Virus record (IMG/VR): IMGVR_UViG_3300034684_000018 | Location: 1-43,380 of that record | Direction: 5' to 3' (one strand) | DNA: 43,380 nt | From: a virus | Part shown: piece by piece, positions 1-6,629 of the stretch | How the letters are laid out: every line of letters begins with the position of its first letter | Numbering within the stretch: the stretch's first letter is position 1 | The notes under the pieces: generated by a model | The model's input: only the letters and a program-made list of their open reading frames with translations | Told to the model about the DNA's origin: nothing | Databases searched by the model: none | Made by a program: the position numbers and the translations under genes

Positions 1-1
1 A

Positions 2-148
2 CTGATAGTGAGAATATCACAAATTGAAACAAGGATATTAGCCATTGAAGGTATTGTGGATATAGCCAATACCAAAATTAATAATTTAGCACAGAATTTA
101 ACCCTTGGTGAATATGAAATTCCTGTATTAGGGGTGATTTCAGTATGA
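2..148 (+). CDS. Baseplate J-like protein, C-terminal part (cut by window start)
   Basis: The open frame runs from base 2 to a TGA at 146-148 and gives 48 residues ending LGEYEIPVLGVISV. The segment RISQIETRILAIEGIVDI is typical of the C-terminus of PBSX XkdT/baseplate-J wedge proteins, which join the tail tube to the baseplate periphery. The start lies outside the window. The stop overlaps the ATG of the next gene (ATGA), as expected in a tail operon. The N-terminal part of what is probably the same gene is at the right end of the window (42603-43380). The two pieces together fall about 40 residues short of the usual length of about 350, so a small piece is probably missing (inference). Confidence 0.8.
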   Translation: MIVRISQIETRILAIEGIVDIANTKINNLAQNLTLGEYEIPVLGVISV

Positions 149-846
149 AAAGAACTGCTGACTTAATTTCATATTTACCGCCAATTTTTCAAGGGTACAA
201 AGAATACAAAAGTATCATGGATACTGAAAATCATGAATTTCAACTGGTGTTTGATACATCTGAACAAGTGCTAAACAATATATTTATTCAAGATTGTAAC
301 CTTGAAGGAATTAAAAGATATGAAGCAATCTTAAAAATCAAACCATCTGCAAATGATACCTTGGAAACAAGAAAATTCAGGGTTCTTTCAAGATGGAATG
401 ACGAAATTCCATACACATGGAAAACATTGTTGGCAAAACTTGATTCCATTTGTGGTAAAGATAACTATTCAATCATTCTTATAAATGATGAATATAAAAT
501 TCAGCTTGAAACCCATATTGGGGTATATGGGGGCGTTGATGAACTAAATCATGTATTAACAACAATGCTTCCATGTAACCTGATTATTATTTCACACAAT
601 GTTTTGTATGGTGGAAATGAAACACCTTTATATCTTGGTGTTACTTTATCTGAAAGCATTCATTATGTTTTATCTTCTGATATAAAAGGTGAATTTTCAA
701 TTTCATCAGAACTATATGCTGCATTAGTTGCAAGTAATTCATTAAAATATGAAATTTCAAATGATATTGTGACCAATGAAAGCATAGAAGGTGAAGCTTA
801 TACTGTCAATGTTTCAATTATTGGTATGCAATATGAATTATCTTAA
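145..846 (+). CDS. XkdU/YmfQ-like tail protein (DUF2313 type)
   Basis: This 233-residue protein begins MKRTADLISYLPPIFQGYKEY, the pattern of PBSX XkdU and Mu gp48-like baseplate proteins that follow baseplate J. The segment around residues 70-100 (TRKFRVLSRWNDEIPYTW, then LLAKLDSICG) matches the family's central region. Its start overlaps the baseplate-J stop by ATGA, and the fibre gene follows after 21 bases. It probably forms part of the baseplate wedge beside the fibre attachment point. The residues after about 160 are rich in Ser, Ile and Val and probably form beta structure. The assignment rests on gene order plus the N-terminal motif. Confidence 0.75.
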   Translation: MKRTADLISYLPPIFQGYKEYKSIMDTENHEFQLVFDTSEQVLNNIFIQDCNLEGIKRYEAILKIKPSANDTLETRKFRVLSRWNDEIPYTWKTLLAKLDSICGKDNYSIILINDEYKIQLETHIGVYGGVDELNHVLTTMLPCNLIIISHNVLYGGNETPLYLGVTLSESIHYVLSSDIKGEFSISSELYAALVASNSLKYEISNDIVTNESIEGEAYTVNVSIIGMQYELS

Positions 847-867
847 TAAAGAAAGGTGGAAAGTTAA

Positions 868-2646
868 ATGGGTAGTTTTAATAGTACAATTATTACTGCA
901 AAAGGCCATGCACTAATGGCAAAAGTTGCTTCAGGTGCAAGTATGCAATTCACAAGAATTCGTACTTCAGATTATCAATATCCTGCGGGAACAAATTTTG
1001 AAGGATTAACAAGCTTATCAAGTGTAAAACAAACAACCCTTGTTTCAGGTGTTTCAAGAATTAATGATGTTGCGGTAAAAGTAAGTGGTGCTTTTACCAA
1101 TGCAGAACTTTCAACAGGGTATTATTTAAGGAATATCGGTTTATATGCTATTGACCCACAAGAAGGTGAAATCCTTTATTCTATCACAACAGCAATTCAA
1201 CCTGATTGGATTCCCCCAAACAGTGGAATTAGTGCTTCAAGCATCTTAATTGACTTGATAACAGTTGTTTCAAATGCTTCCAATGTTTCTGTTGATGTTG
1301 ACCCAAATGCAACTGCAACAGTATCACAAATTCAAGCCTTGGAATCTAAAATTGCTGATGTAAAGGGCTTTGTTGGCTACAATGAAAATGATGTTTATGG
1401 TGTGGAAGTTGATTTTGAAAATAAGACTTTTACCAGGCTTGCTGGCGCAATTAATAAACTTCCTGGGGTTGATTTTAATGGAATCAATGCCTTTGGTGGA
1501 AGAAAAAGATGCAGCTTGACTGATGATGGAAAAGTTCTTGCTTATTATGGTGAACCAGGATACAGTGAAACTGGTGCAACAACAGTTGAAATTACAAAGA
1601 ATTCAGTAACTTATCCAGTTGGAACAAAGGTTCAGTGCATGGTGGAACAGCCAAAATTCTATTATAAAGTTGTTCCAATTAAACTTTCACCAATTACTGA
1701 TGGTATTGGCTATCATTTAAGAAAAGCAAGATATTATGTTTCTGATTATCCAAAACCAGGATTCAAGATTCACCCTGCGTTTGTCAGAAACGGTGTTGAA
1801 AAATCTAAAATTTATCTTCCCGCTTATGAAGCTTCAATCTTTGATGTTTCAGCAAATGCTTATTTATTTGCTGATGAACAGGTTGCAGACTTCACAGTTG
1901 GAACAGGTGATAAACTTTGTTCGATTGCCAATGCAAAACCAGCAAGCGGTTTGACACAAAACTTGACCAGGGCAAATATGAGAAAGCTTGCAAATAACAG
2001 GGGTGCTGGATGGCAACAGAAAGATGTTTTATGTGTTTCAGCAACTCAAATGCTATTTATGATTGAATATGCGGCTTTGAACATGCAAACAGCCATTGGT
2101 GCAGGTGTTACCAATAAAGTTGATGATGCTGCATCAAACATGGCTGAACTTACTGGTGCAACAGCAAACCTTGGTAATGCTTCAGGTGCGGTTACAAATA
2201 CAAATGGTTGGACTGTTATTTCTTACAGAGGTGAAGAAAACTTCTTCGGTAACAATTGGAAGTGGGTTGACGGTTTGAATATAGAATGTAACAACCTGCA
2301 TTATGCTTGGTATGCTGACAACAGCTTTGCGGATGATATAAAAACAGCACCTTACAAAAATGCAGGTTTTACTTTGGCAAAGGCAAATGGTTATGTTTCA
2401 GCCTTTGGTTGGTCAGAAACTTGTGATTTCTTGTTCTTACCTACTGAAGTGCTTGGAACTTCTGCTTTACCTGTTGGGGATTACTTCTATCAAAATGCAG
2501 CTTATGGAGGTTTCTTGGTCGCTCGATTGGGCGGTGATTGGAATAGTGGCTCGGGCGCTGGTGGTTTCTATTGGAATGTGGGTAATGCTTCTTCTCTTCG
2601 GACTCGGGATATCGGCGGCGGGGCGGTGTATGTTCCAGCGGCTTGA
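868..2646 (+). CDS. Tail fibre / receptor-binding protein, DGR target
   Basis: This protein has 592 residues. Residues 1-150 (MGSFNSTIITAKGHALMAKV, then GYYLRNIGLYAIDP) resemble the tail-collar fibre N-terminal domain that anchors phage fibres to the baseplate. A short helical linker (about 155-170) follows. The C-terminal 400 residues are rich in Gly, Trp, Asn and Tyr and end in a C-type-lectin/FGE-like fold typical of DGR targets (WADNS, FGWSETCDFLFLP, GGFLVARLGGDWNSG, GGFYWNVGNASS). Residues 548-588 are the variable repeat. Mutagenic homing into them would retarget adsorption. The ribosome site is GAAAGGTGGAAAG. Several shorter open frames inside the gene are shadows. The protein probably binds the host surface (family knowledge plus the adjacent template and reverse transcriptase). 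Confidence 0.9.
   Translation: MGSFNSTIITAKGHALMAKVASGASMQFTRIRTSDYQYPAGTNFEGLTSLSSVKQTTLVSGVSRINDVAVKVSGAFTNAELSTGYYLRNIGLYAIDPQEGEILYSITTAIQPDWIPPNSGISASSILIDLITVVSNASNVSVDVDPNATATVSQIQALESKIADVKGFVGYNENDVYGVEVDFENKTFTRLAGAINKLPGVDFNGINAFGGRKRCSLTDDGKVLAYYGEPGYSETGATTVEITKNSVTYPVGTKVQCMVEQPKFYYKVVPIKLSPITDGIGYHLRKARYYVSDYPKPGFKIHPAFVRNGVEKSKIYLPAYEASIFDVSANAYLFADEQVADFTVGTGDKLCSIANAKPASGLTQNLTRANMRKLANNRGAGWQQKDVLCVSATQMLFMIEYAALNMQTAIGAGVTNKVDDAASNMAELTGATANLGNASGAVTNTNGWTVISYRGEENFFGNNWKWVDGLNIECNNLHYAWYADNSFADDIKTAPYKNAGFTLAKANGYVSAFGWSETCDFLFLPTEVLGTSALPVGDYFYQNAAYGGFLVARLGGDWNSGSGAGGFYWNVGNASSLRTRDIGGGAVYVPAA
2509..2632 (+). repeat. DGR variable repeat (VR)
   Basis: This 124-bp stretch at the 3' end of the fibre gene aligns without gaps to 2717-2840 at a constant offset of 208 bp. 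By hand I count 24 mismatches, every one opposite an adenine of the downstream copy (20 A to G, 2 A to C, 2 A to T) and none at a template G, C or T. It encodes fibre residues 548-588. The template-to-variable changes include Asn to Asp, Ser, Gly, Leu, Thr or Tyr, Ser to Gly, Thr to Ala, Gln to Arg and Arg to Gly. Homology stops abruptly on both sides. Confidence 0.95.
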
Positions 2647-2993
2647 TGAAGTAATTTAAAACTCAATATACGGGCAAACAGATTATGCAATATGGTTAAA
2701 CAAAAGAAGTTTCACCAGTTTCTTAGTCACTCAATTAGGCAGTAATTGGAATAATGGCTCGAACACTGGTAGTTTCTATTGGAATGTGAATAATGCTTCT
2801 TCTAATCGGAATCGGAATATCAGCAGCAGGGCAGTAAATGCACTTAAACAAAAAAACCCTGTTAAAATCATGTTTGCCCTGCCTCTTGGCAAAACATAAA
2901 AATTATCTAAACCTGTATTGGTAGGTTTGAAAATTAACTTTCAAAACCGTTTGAAGATTCGGGGTTAGTGCATACAACAATGAGGGGTAATCT
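2647..2993 (+). ncRNA. Non-coding DGR spacer, probable template RNA with hairpins
   Basis: This is the 347-base gap between fibre and reverse transcriptase. It has no credible gene and holds TR plus three inverted repeats downstream of it. TGTTTGCC (2871-2878) pairs with GGCAAAACA (2888-2896) with one bulge. AAACCT (2909-2914) pairs with AGGTTT (2923-2928). TTTGAAA (2926-2932) pairs with TTTCAAA (2939-2945). The second and third share bases and so exclude each other. In studied DGRs the RNA 3' of TR primes and guides reverse transcription, so this part is a candidate for that role (inference). No T-run terminator is seen here. Confidence 0.55.
2717..2840 (+). repeat. DGR template repeat (TR)
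   Basis: This is the non-coding donor copy for the variable repeat. It lies 71 bp after the fibre stop, in the same orientation, and 153 bp before the reverse transcriptase. It holds about 38 adenines, many in AAT/AAC or AGC/AGT triplets in the frame corresponding to the fibre, so adenine mutagenesis hits the first two codon positions and avoids most stops. In established DGRs this region is transcribed and copied with adenine-specific errors into cDNA that replaces VR. Confidence 0.94.
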
Positions 2994-4052
2994 ATGAAAA
3001 GATATGGTAATTTATACAGCAAAATTTATGATATGAATAATTTAAAATTTGCCCACAGAAACGCAAGAAAAGGGAAGGGATGGTATAAAGAAGTAAAAAT
3101 GGTTGATGCAGATGAAGAATATTATTTGAAGTTGCTTCAAGAAATGCTCATAAATAAAACATATAAAACTTCTGAATACGAAACCTTTCTTAAAAAGGAG
3201 GGCTTGAAAGAACGTGAAATTTATAAGTTACCATACTTCCCTGATAGGATTTGTCAATGGGCAATTATGCAAGTTATTGAACCTATTCTGATAAATAACT
3301 TTACCAAAGACACCTATTCAGCCATTCCAGGCAGAGGAATTCACCTTGTAAAGAAGCGGCTGATTAAAGCAATTCAAAATGATGTTCCTGGTACACAATA
3401 TACTTTGAAGCTTGATGTAAAAAAATATTATCCAAGTATAAACCATGATATTTTAAAAGCCAAGTATAGGCGAATTTTTAAAGATGATAACCTTCTTTGG
3501 TTACTTGATGAAATTATTGATTCCACACCTAGTGATACAGGAATTCCTATTGGGAACTATCTTTCACAGTACAGCGGTAATTTTTATCTTTCATCTTTTG
3601 ACCACTGGATTAAAGAAGTCAAAAAGGTGAAGTATTATTTTAGGTATATGGATGACATTGTTATCTTTGGAAGAACCAAAGAAGAACTGCATCAACTAAA
3701 ACATGATATTGAAGAATACTTAATGAATGAACTGAAGTTGACTATTAAGGAAAATTGGCAGGTGTTCCCCACTTTTGTAAGGGGTGTTGATTATGTAGGA
3801 TACAGAACCTTTTTAAACTATTCTCTATTAAGAAAATCAACATGTAAAGCTTTCAAGCGCAAAATGCTTAATATTAGGAAGAAGTGCTTAAATGGTAAAG
3901 GTATGACATTTTCTGAATGGTGTTCAATCAATTCTTATAAGGGATGGTTGATGTGGTGTGATAGTTATAGGCTTACTGAAAAATATATTGCACCAATTCA
4001 GTCTTTTGCAGATGATTACTATAAACATAAAATTAAAAGAAAGGTGGATTAA
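2994..4052 (+). CDS. DGR-type reverse transcriptase
   Basis: This 352-residue protein is the right size for a DGR reverse transcriptase. Motif A is LKLDVKKYYPSI (around residues 141-152). The DGR-specific motif 4 is GIPIGNYLSQ, with I186, G187, S191 and Q192 matching the (I/V/L)GxxxSQ signature. The catalytic YMDD is at residues 218-221 in FRYMDDIVIF, and VDYVGY lies downstream. There is no maturase, integrase or endonuclease domain, so it is not a group II intron or retrotransposon enzyme. It is expected to copy the TR RNA with errors at adenines and feed replacement of VR. The ribosome site GAGGGG lies 8 bases before ATG. It is followed at once (2 bases) by 4055. Confidence 0.94.
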   Translation: MKRYGNLYSKIYDMNNLKFAHRNARKGKGWYKEVKMVDADEEYYLKLLQEMLINKTYKTSEYETFLKKEGLKEREIYKLPYFPDRICQWAIMQVIEPILINNFTKDTYSAIPGRGIHLVKKRLIKAIQNDVPGTQYTLKLDVKKYYPSINHDILKAKYRRIFKDDNLLWLLDEIIDSTPSDTGIPIGNYLSQYSGNFYLSSFDHWIKEVKKVKYYFRYMDDIVIFGRTKEELHQLKHDIEEYLMNELKLTIKENWQVFPTFVRGVDYVGYRTFLNYSLLRKSTCKAFKRKMLNIRKKCLNGKGMTFSEWCSINSYKGWLMWCDSYRLTEKYIAPIQSFADDYYKHKIKRKVD

Positions 4053-4054
4053 AA

Positions 4055-4321
4055 ATGGTCAATTATGGAACTGTAAAAAGTACAGTAAAACCAAGTGAAC
4101 TTGTAATTGATGAATTCAATGTTTGGGTTCATACCAATATCATTGAAGTAAGTGAAAATATTGGTGGAGAAAATGAATTTATTGGCTTCCAATTTGATTG
4201 TGTTCAGTATGGTAAAGATGAATATATTAAGTTGATGTCAAAAAAGAATCAAAGCTTGGAACAGCAAATAACAGATTCACAACTTGCCCTGGTTGAATTA
4301 TATGAGAGGATGGTGGTATAA
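4055..4321 (+). CDS. Small tail-end protein of unknown function
   Basis: This 88-residue protein has a good ribosome site (GAAAGGTGG). The N-terminal 60 residues (KPSELVIDEFNVWVHTNI, EFIGFQFDCVQYGKDEY) look like a compact alpha/beta fold. The last 25 (NQSLEQQITDSQLALVELYE) look like a coiled coil. Small proteins of this shape are common between the fibre and holin genes of PBSX-like phages of Bacillota. It is too short and of the wrong composition to be a convincing Avd accessory protein of the DGR. It lies 2 bases after the reverse transcriptase and its TAA directly abuts the ATG of 4322. The function is not recognised. Confidence 0.7.
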   Translation: MVNYGTVKSTVKPSELVIDEFNVWVHTNIIEVSENIGGENEFIGFQFDCVQYGKDEYIKLMSKKNQSLEQQITDSQLALVELYERMVV

Positions 4322-4435
4322 ATGGCAAAGATTTATGCTGATTTAATCAGAAAAGGACTAAAAACCATTGATGATGTGCCTGAAAGAATTAGGGCTGAAG
4401 TTCAAGCAATTTTGGATAGTGAATCCAATGCTTAA
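4322..4435 (+). CDS. CD1375/XkdX-like small phage protein
   Basis: This is a 37-residue protein starting MAKIYADLIRKGLKTIDDVP and ending in SNA. It has the MAxIYAxLIxxGxKTxDDVPxxxR pattern of the very small CD1375-like proteins found after tail fibre genes in clostridial and Bacillus phages. Its ATG directly follows the preceding TAA, which suggests translational coupling. A related small protein follows at 4470, so the two look like a tandem duplication. The role is unknown; by position it may help tail-fibre assembly. Confidence 0.75.
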   Translation: MAKIYADLIRKGLKTIDDVPERIRAEVQAILDSESNA

Positions 4436-4469
4436 ACTTTTATTATTTTTTATGAGAAAGGATGTAGAT

Positions 4470-4598
4470 ATGATGGCAATTATCTATGCAACTTTGATTG
4501 TTAAGGGTAAGAAAACTTTTACTGAAGTTCCTGACAAAATCAAAGAGCAGGTAAGACAGGTTTTAATTGACCTGGAATGTGAAGAATTGGCTGCTTAA
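4470..4598 (+). CDS. Second CD1375-like small phage protein
   Basis: This 42-residue protein begins MMAIIYATLIVKGKKTFTEVP and ends with two alanines. It repeats the layout of the 4322 product: an IYAxLIxKGxKT motif, then VPxxI(R/K)xxVxxxL. The start at 4470 is chosen because GAAAGGATG lies 8 bases upstream. The in-frame upstream extension (from 4368) lies inside the previous gene in another frame and is spurious. An ATG at 4473 is equally possible. It is the last gene before a terminator. Function unknown. Confidence 0.7.
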   Translation: MMAIIYATLIVKGKKTFTEVPDKIKEQVRQVLIDLECEELAA

Positions 4599-4615
4599 TA
4601 ACAGATTCTTCAAAC

Positions 4616-4648
4616 CCCCTTGCAGTTATATGTGAGGGGTATTTTTTA
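4616..4648 (+). terminator. Intrinsic terminator after the fibre/DGR group
   Basis: The stem CCCCTTGCA (4616-4624) pairs with TGTGAGGGG (4631-4639), with two wobble pairs and a GTTATA loop. A T-rich run (ATTTTTTATT) follows. It separates tail genes from the lysis genes. Confidence 0.65.
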
Positions 4649-4666
4649 TTTTGGAAGGATGGTGGT

Positions 4667-4981
4667 GTGATGACAGTTGAAGTTGCACTTTTAATTTCAG
4701 GTATTTCAGTTGCATTTGGAATTTATGCTGGTGTTGCAAACCTCAAAAGAAACCAAAAATTTGATGATAAAAAAGATGCCACTGAAATGACCACAGTTAT
4801 TGTGAAACTTGAAAATATCGGCAATGGCATCACTGAAATCAAAAGCGAAATGTCAAATGTTAAAAATGACATTAAAGAGGATAGGGAAAGAATTATCAGG
4901 GTTGAAGAATCTGCAAAACAGGCGCACAAAAGGCTTGATTCCCTTGAAAAATATAAAAAACTTGGTGATTCACATGAATAA
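4667..4981 (+). CDS. XhlA-like lysis-associated membrane protein
   Basis: This protein has 104 residues (GTG at 4667, or 103 from the ATG at 4670). The hydrophobic N-terminus MTVEVALLISGISVAFGIYA can span the membrane once. It is followed by a long charged coiled-coil segment (about residues 40-100: ENIGNGITEIKSEMSNVK, ESAKQAHKRLDSLEKYK). This resembles PBSX XhlA and similar proteins encoded next to holins. GGAAGGATGG lies upstream. Its end overlaps the 4974 holin-like gene. It probably acts with the two small membrane proteins in timed lysis. Confidence 0.6.
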   Translation: MMTVEVALLISGISVAFGIYAGVANLKRNQKFDDKKDATEMTTVIVKLENIGNGITEIKSEMSNVKNDIKEDRERIIRVEESAKQAHKRLDSLEKYKKLGDSHE

Positions 4982-5192
4982 GTCAAAGTTTTCAAAAGCA
5001 ATTGTAGCAGCAGTGGTATTGTTAAATACAATTTTCACTGCTGCTGTTCTTTATGTATTTTTAAAAGTTGGCAGTGAACCAGTCACCTTAATTGGTGCTT
5101 GGTTTGCTTTCACAACAGGTGAATTGTGGATGCTTTCAAGTATCAAAAAGACCAAGGTTAATAAAAAGGAAGGTGAAGATTATGAAAATTAA
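4974..5192 (+). CDS. Small holin-like membrane protein
   Basis: This 72-residue protein has a basic N-terminus (MNKSKFSKAI) and two hydrophobic segments: residues about 9-28 (AIVAAVVLLNTIFTAAVLYV) and about 36-55 (PVTLIGAWFAFTTGELWML). A basic tail (KKTKVNKKEGEDYEN) follows. This is the topology of a small two-helix holin or holin partner. The ATG overlaps the end of the XhlA-like gene and its own end overlaps the 5182 start. The position just before a second membrane protein and the endolysin supports a role in lysis. Confidence 0.55.
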   Translation: MNKSKFSKAIVAAVVLLNTIFTAAVLYVFLKVGSEPVTLIGAWFAFTTGELWMLSSIKKTKVNKKEGEDYEN

Positions 5193-5391
5193 TTGGAAAC
5201 AGAAATTGACAAGCAGAAAATTTTGGGCAGCAGTCACAGGTTTTGTTACAGCAATATTGGTTGCTTTCAAGGTGGATAAGCTGACCATTGAACAAGTAGT
5301 ATCAGTTATTTCTGCAAGTGCAGTCCTGATTGCTTACATCATAGGTGAAGGAATGGTTGATGCTGCAAGAATAGGAAAGGATGAAGAATAA
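5182..5391 (+). CDS. Holin-like membrane protein
   Basis: This 69-residue protein has a basic start (MKINWKQKLTSRKFW) and two hydrophobic segments, about residues 16-30 (AAVTGFVTAILVAF) and 38-56 (QVVSVISASAVLIAYIIGE), with a charged end. This size and layout fit class II phage holins. The N-terminus (NWKxKLTSRKFWAAVTG) resembles holins of clostridial phages. The ribosome site is AGGAAGGTGA. The ATG overlaps the previous gene and the stop overlaps the amidase ATG (TAATG), so it is tightly coupled to the endolysin. Confidence 0.7.
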   Translation: MKINWKQKLTSRKFWAAVTGFVTAILVAFKVDKLTIEQVVSVISASAVLIAYIIGEGMVDAARIGKDEE

Positions 5392-6446
5392 TGTCAAAAT
5401 TAATTGCACTTGATGATGGTCATGGTATGCAAACAGCAGGTAAAAGAACACCACCAATTCCTGAACTTGGTGGTAGGGTTATTCATGAAAATGAATTTAA
5501 TCGTGAAGTTGTAAAGTATTTGGATATTGAATTGAAAAGGTGTGGATTTAAAACATTATTGGTTGCACCAACAGATGCAGATACACCTCTTTCAACAAGA
5601 ACCAATCTTGCAAATTCAAAGAATGCAGATGCTTATATTTCCATTCATTACAATGCTTTTGATGGAAAGTTTGATGCTTATGATCCAGAGGGTCTTTCAG
5701 TTCATATTTACCCTGGTTCAAAGGAAGGAAGAAAACTTGCTGAATGTGTTATTAAATACTTAAAGCAAGGAACACCACAAAAAAACAGGGGTATCGTAGA
5801 AAATAACTTCCATGTATTAAGGGAAACAAAAATGCCTGCAATACTTTCTGAAAATGGCTTCATGGATAACAAAAGGGAAGCATTATTGATGGTTAATATT
5901 GACTTTCAAAAGGAAGTTGCAAGAGAACATGCCCAAGGTATTTGTGAATATTTTGGTGTGAAATATGTTCCTGAAAAAACTGAACCTTCCAAACCTTCAA
6001 CTGGTGTATTATATAGAGTTCAAACAGGTGCTTTCAAGAACAAAGCTAATGCTGACAAATTACTTGCTGATGTAAAATCAGAAGGGTTTGACACTTATAT
6101 GGTTCAATCTAAAGATGGACTTTATAAAGTTCAAGTTGGTGCTTACAGTGTGAAATCAAATGCTGATGCTATGGCTAAAAAATTGAAAACAAAAGGTTTC
6201 AATGTTTACATTACAACTGAATCAGGTTCACCAGTTACTTCTTCACCTGCACCAAGTAAAACATTAAAGGTTGGAAGTAAAGTAAAAGTCAAACCAGGTG
6301 CAAAAACTTATACTGGTGGAAACCTTTCAAGTTTTGTTTACAATACTGTTTATGATGTCATTCAGATCAGTGGAAACAGGGTTGTAATTGGTAAAGGAAA
6401 AACAGTAACAGCAGCAATCCACAAAGATAATTTACTTGTTCAGTAA
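5391..6446 (+). CDS. Endolysin: N-acetylmuramoyl-L-alanine amidase with SPOR domains
   Basis: This 351-residue enzyme cuts the amide bond between MurNAc and the stem peptide. Residues 1-190 form an Amidase_3 domain. The zinc ligands are H11 in DDGHG, E33 in HENEFN and the His of YISIHYN, and the catalytic Glu is in AILSENGFMD. Residues about 203-275 hold two SPOR-like halves (YRVQTGAFKNKANADKLL and YKVQVGAYSVKSNADAM), which bind denuded glycan. Residues about 288-351 (LKVGSKVKVKPGAKTYTGG to the end) look like an SH3-type wall-binding domain. There is no signal peptide, so it depends on a holin, which is the gene directly upstream. Confidence 0.93.
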   Translation: MSKLIALDDGHGMQTAGKRTPPIPELGGRVIHENEFNREVVKYLDIELKRCGFKTLLVAPTDADTPLSTRTNLANSKNADAYISIHYNAFDGKFDAYDPEGLSVHIYPGSKEGRKLAECVIKYLKQGTPQKNRGIVENNFHVLRETKMPAILSENGFMDNKREALLMVNIDFQKEVAREHAQGICEYFGVKYVPEKTEPSKPSTGVLYRVQTGAFKNKANADKLLADVKSEGFDTYMVQSKDGLYKVQVGAYSVKSNADAMAKKLKTKGFNVYITTESGSPVTSSPAPSKTLKVGSKVKVKPGAKTYTGGNLSSFVYNTVYDVIQISGNRVVIGKGKTVTAAIHKDNLLVQ

Positions 6447-6455
6447 TGAAATATC

Positions 6456-6479
6456 TGTTACTATTGTGTTACTAATGCA
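6456..6479 (-). repeat. Pair of 11-bp repeats (ATTAGTAACAC type), left of attP region
   Basis: Read on the minus strand, two units ATTAGTAACAC and AATAGTAAC lie in tandem at an 11-bp period, 10 bases after the endolysin stop. Related pairs occur at 6630-6648 in the same orientation and at 25522-25544 and 26856-26874 in the opposite orientation. CATTAGTAACACAAT (15 bp) is shared exactly with the copy behind the small terminase gene. Confidence 0.6.
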
Positions 6480-6498
6480 TGTGATTTTATGCATTTTT
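6474..6498 (+). terminator. Hairpin with T-run after the endolysin
   Basis: The perfect 7-bp stem AATGCAT (6474-6480) / ATGCATT (6489-6495) has an 8-base loop. T's at 6494-6498 follow. The stem is AT-rich and may be weak. It overlaps the 11-bp repeat pair. Confidence 0.4.
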
Positions 6499-6586
6499 AC
6501 AGTTCATTAAAATTGAACAAACCCTTGAACTATAAGGAATATCAGGGGTATAATTTTGAACATATCTATGATATAATATTTCTATA

Positions 6587-6628
6587 AAGACCCCAAATGC
6601 TTGAATTTTCAAGACTTGGGGTCTTATT
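6587..6628 (+). terminator. Strong bidirectional terminator between endolysin and integrase
   Basis: The 10-bp stem AAGACCCCAA (6587-6596) / TTGGGGTCTT (6616-6625) has an inner CTTGAA/TTCAAG extension. T's lie on the right and A's on the left, so it can end transcription from both convergent directions. Confidence 0.8.
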
Positions 6629-6629
6629 T

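Larger units (their letters stand above)
2509..4052 (+). mobile_element. Diversity-generating retroelement cassette
   Basis: The order is VR (2509-2632), fibre stop (2644-2646), TR (2717-2840), structured spacer (2841-2993) and reverse transcriptase (2994-4052), all on the plus strand. The adenine-only TR/VR differences and the IGxxxSQ motif in the reverse transcriptase are the two diagnostic DGR signatures, and both are visible. No avd-like four-helix accessory gene is seen between TR and the reverse transcriptase or directly after it. The cassette sits between the fibre gene and the small tail-end genes, so it is probably part of the late transcript. Confidence 0.93.

Noticed and set aside
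1736-2659. Extra open frames within the fibre gene (1736-1954, 2096-2278, 2360-2659)
   Set aside because: They are out-of-frame shadows of the fibre gene with biased, repetitive composition and no ribosome sites. The last one ends in the VR only by chance.
2994-4052. Retron or group II intron reverse transcriptase
   Set aside because: There is no msr/msd-like structure, maturase domain or intron boundary, whereas IGxxxSQ and the TR/VR pair point to a DGR.
4055-4321. Avd accessory gene of the DGR
   Set aside because: It has 88 residues with beta-like N-terminus and short coiled coil; Avd is a longer, basic four-helix bundle and usually lies between TR and reverse transcriptase.
4616-4648. 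Riboswitch before the lysis genes
   Set aside because: The structure is a single hairpin with a T-run and has no further conserved elements, so an ordinary terminator explains it.
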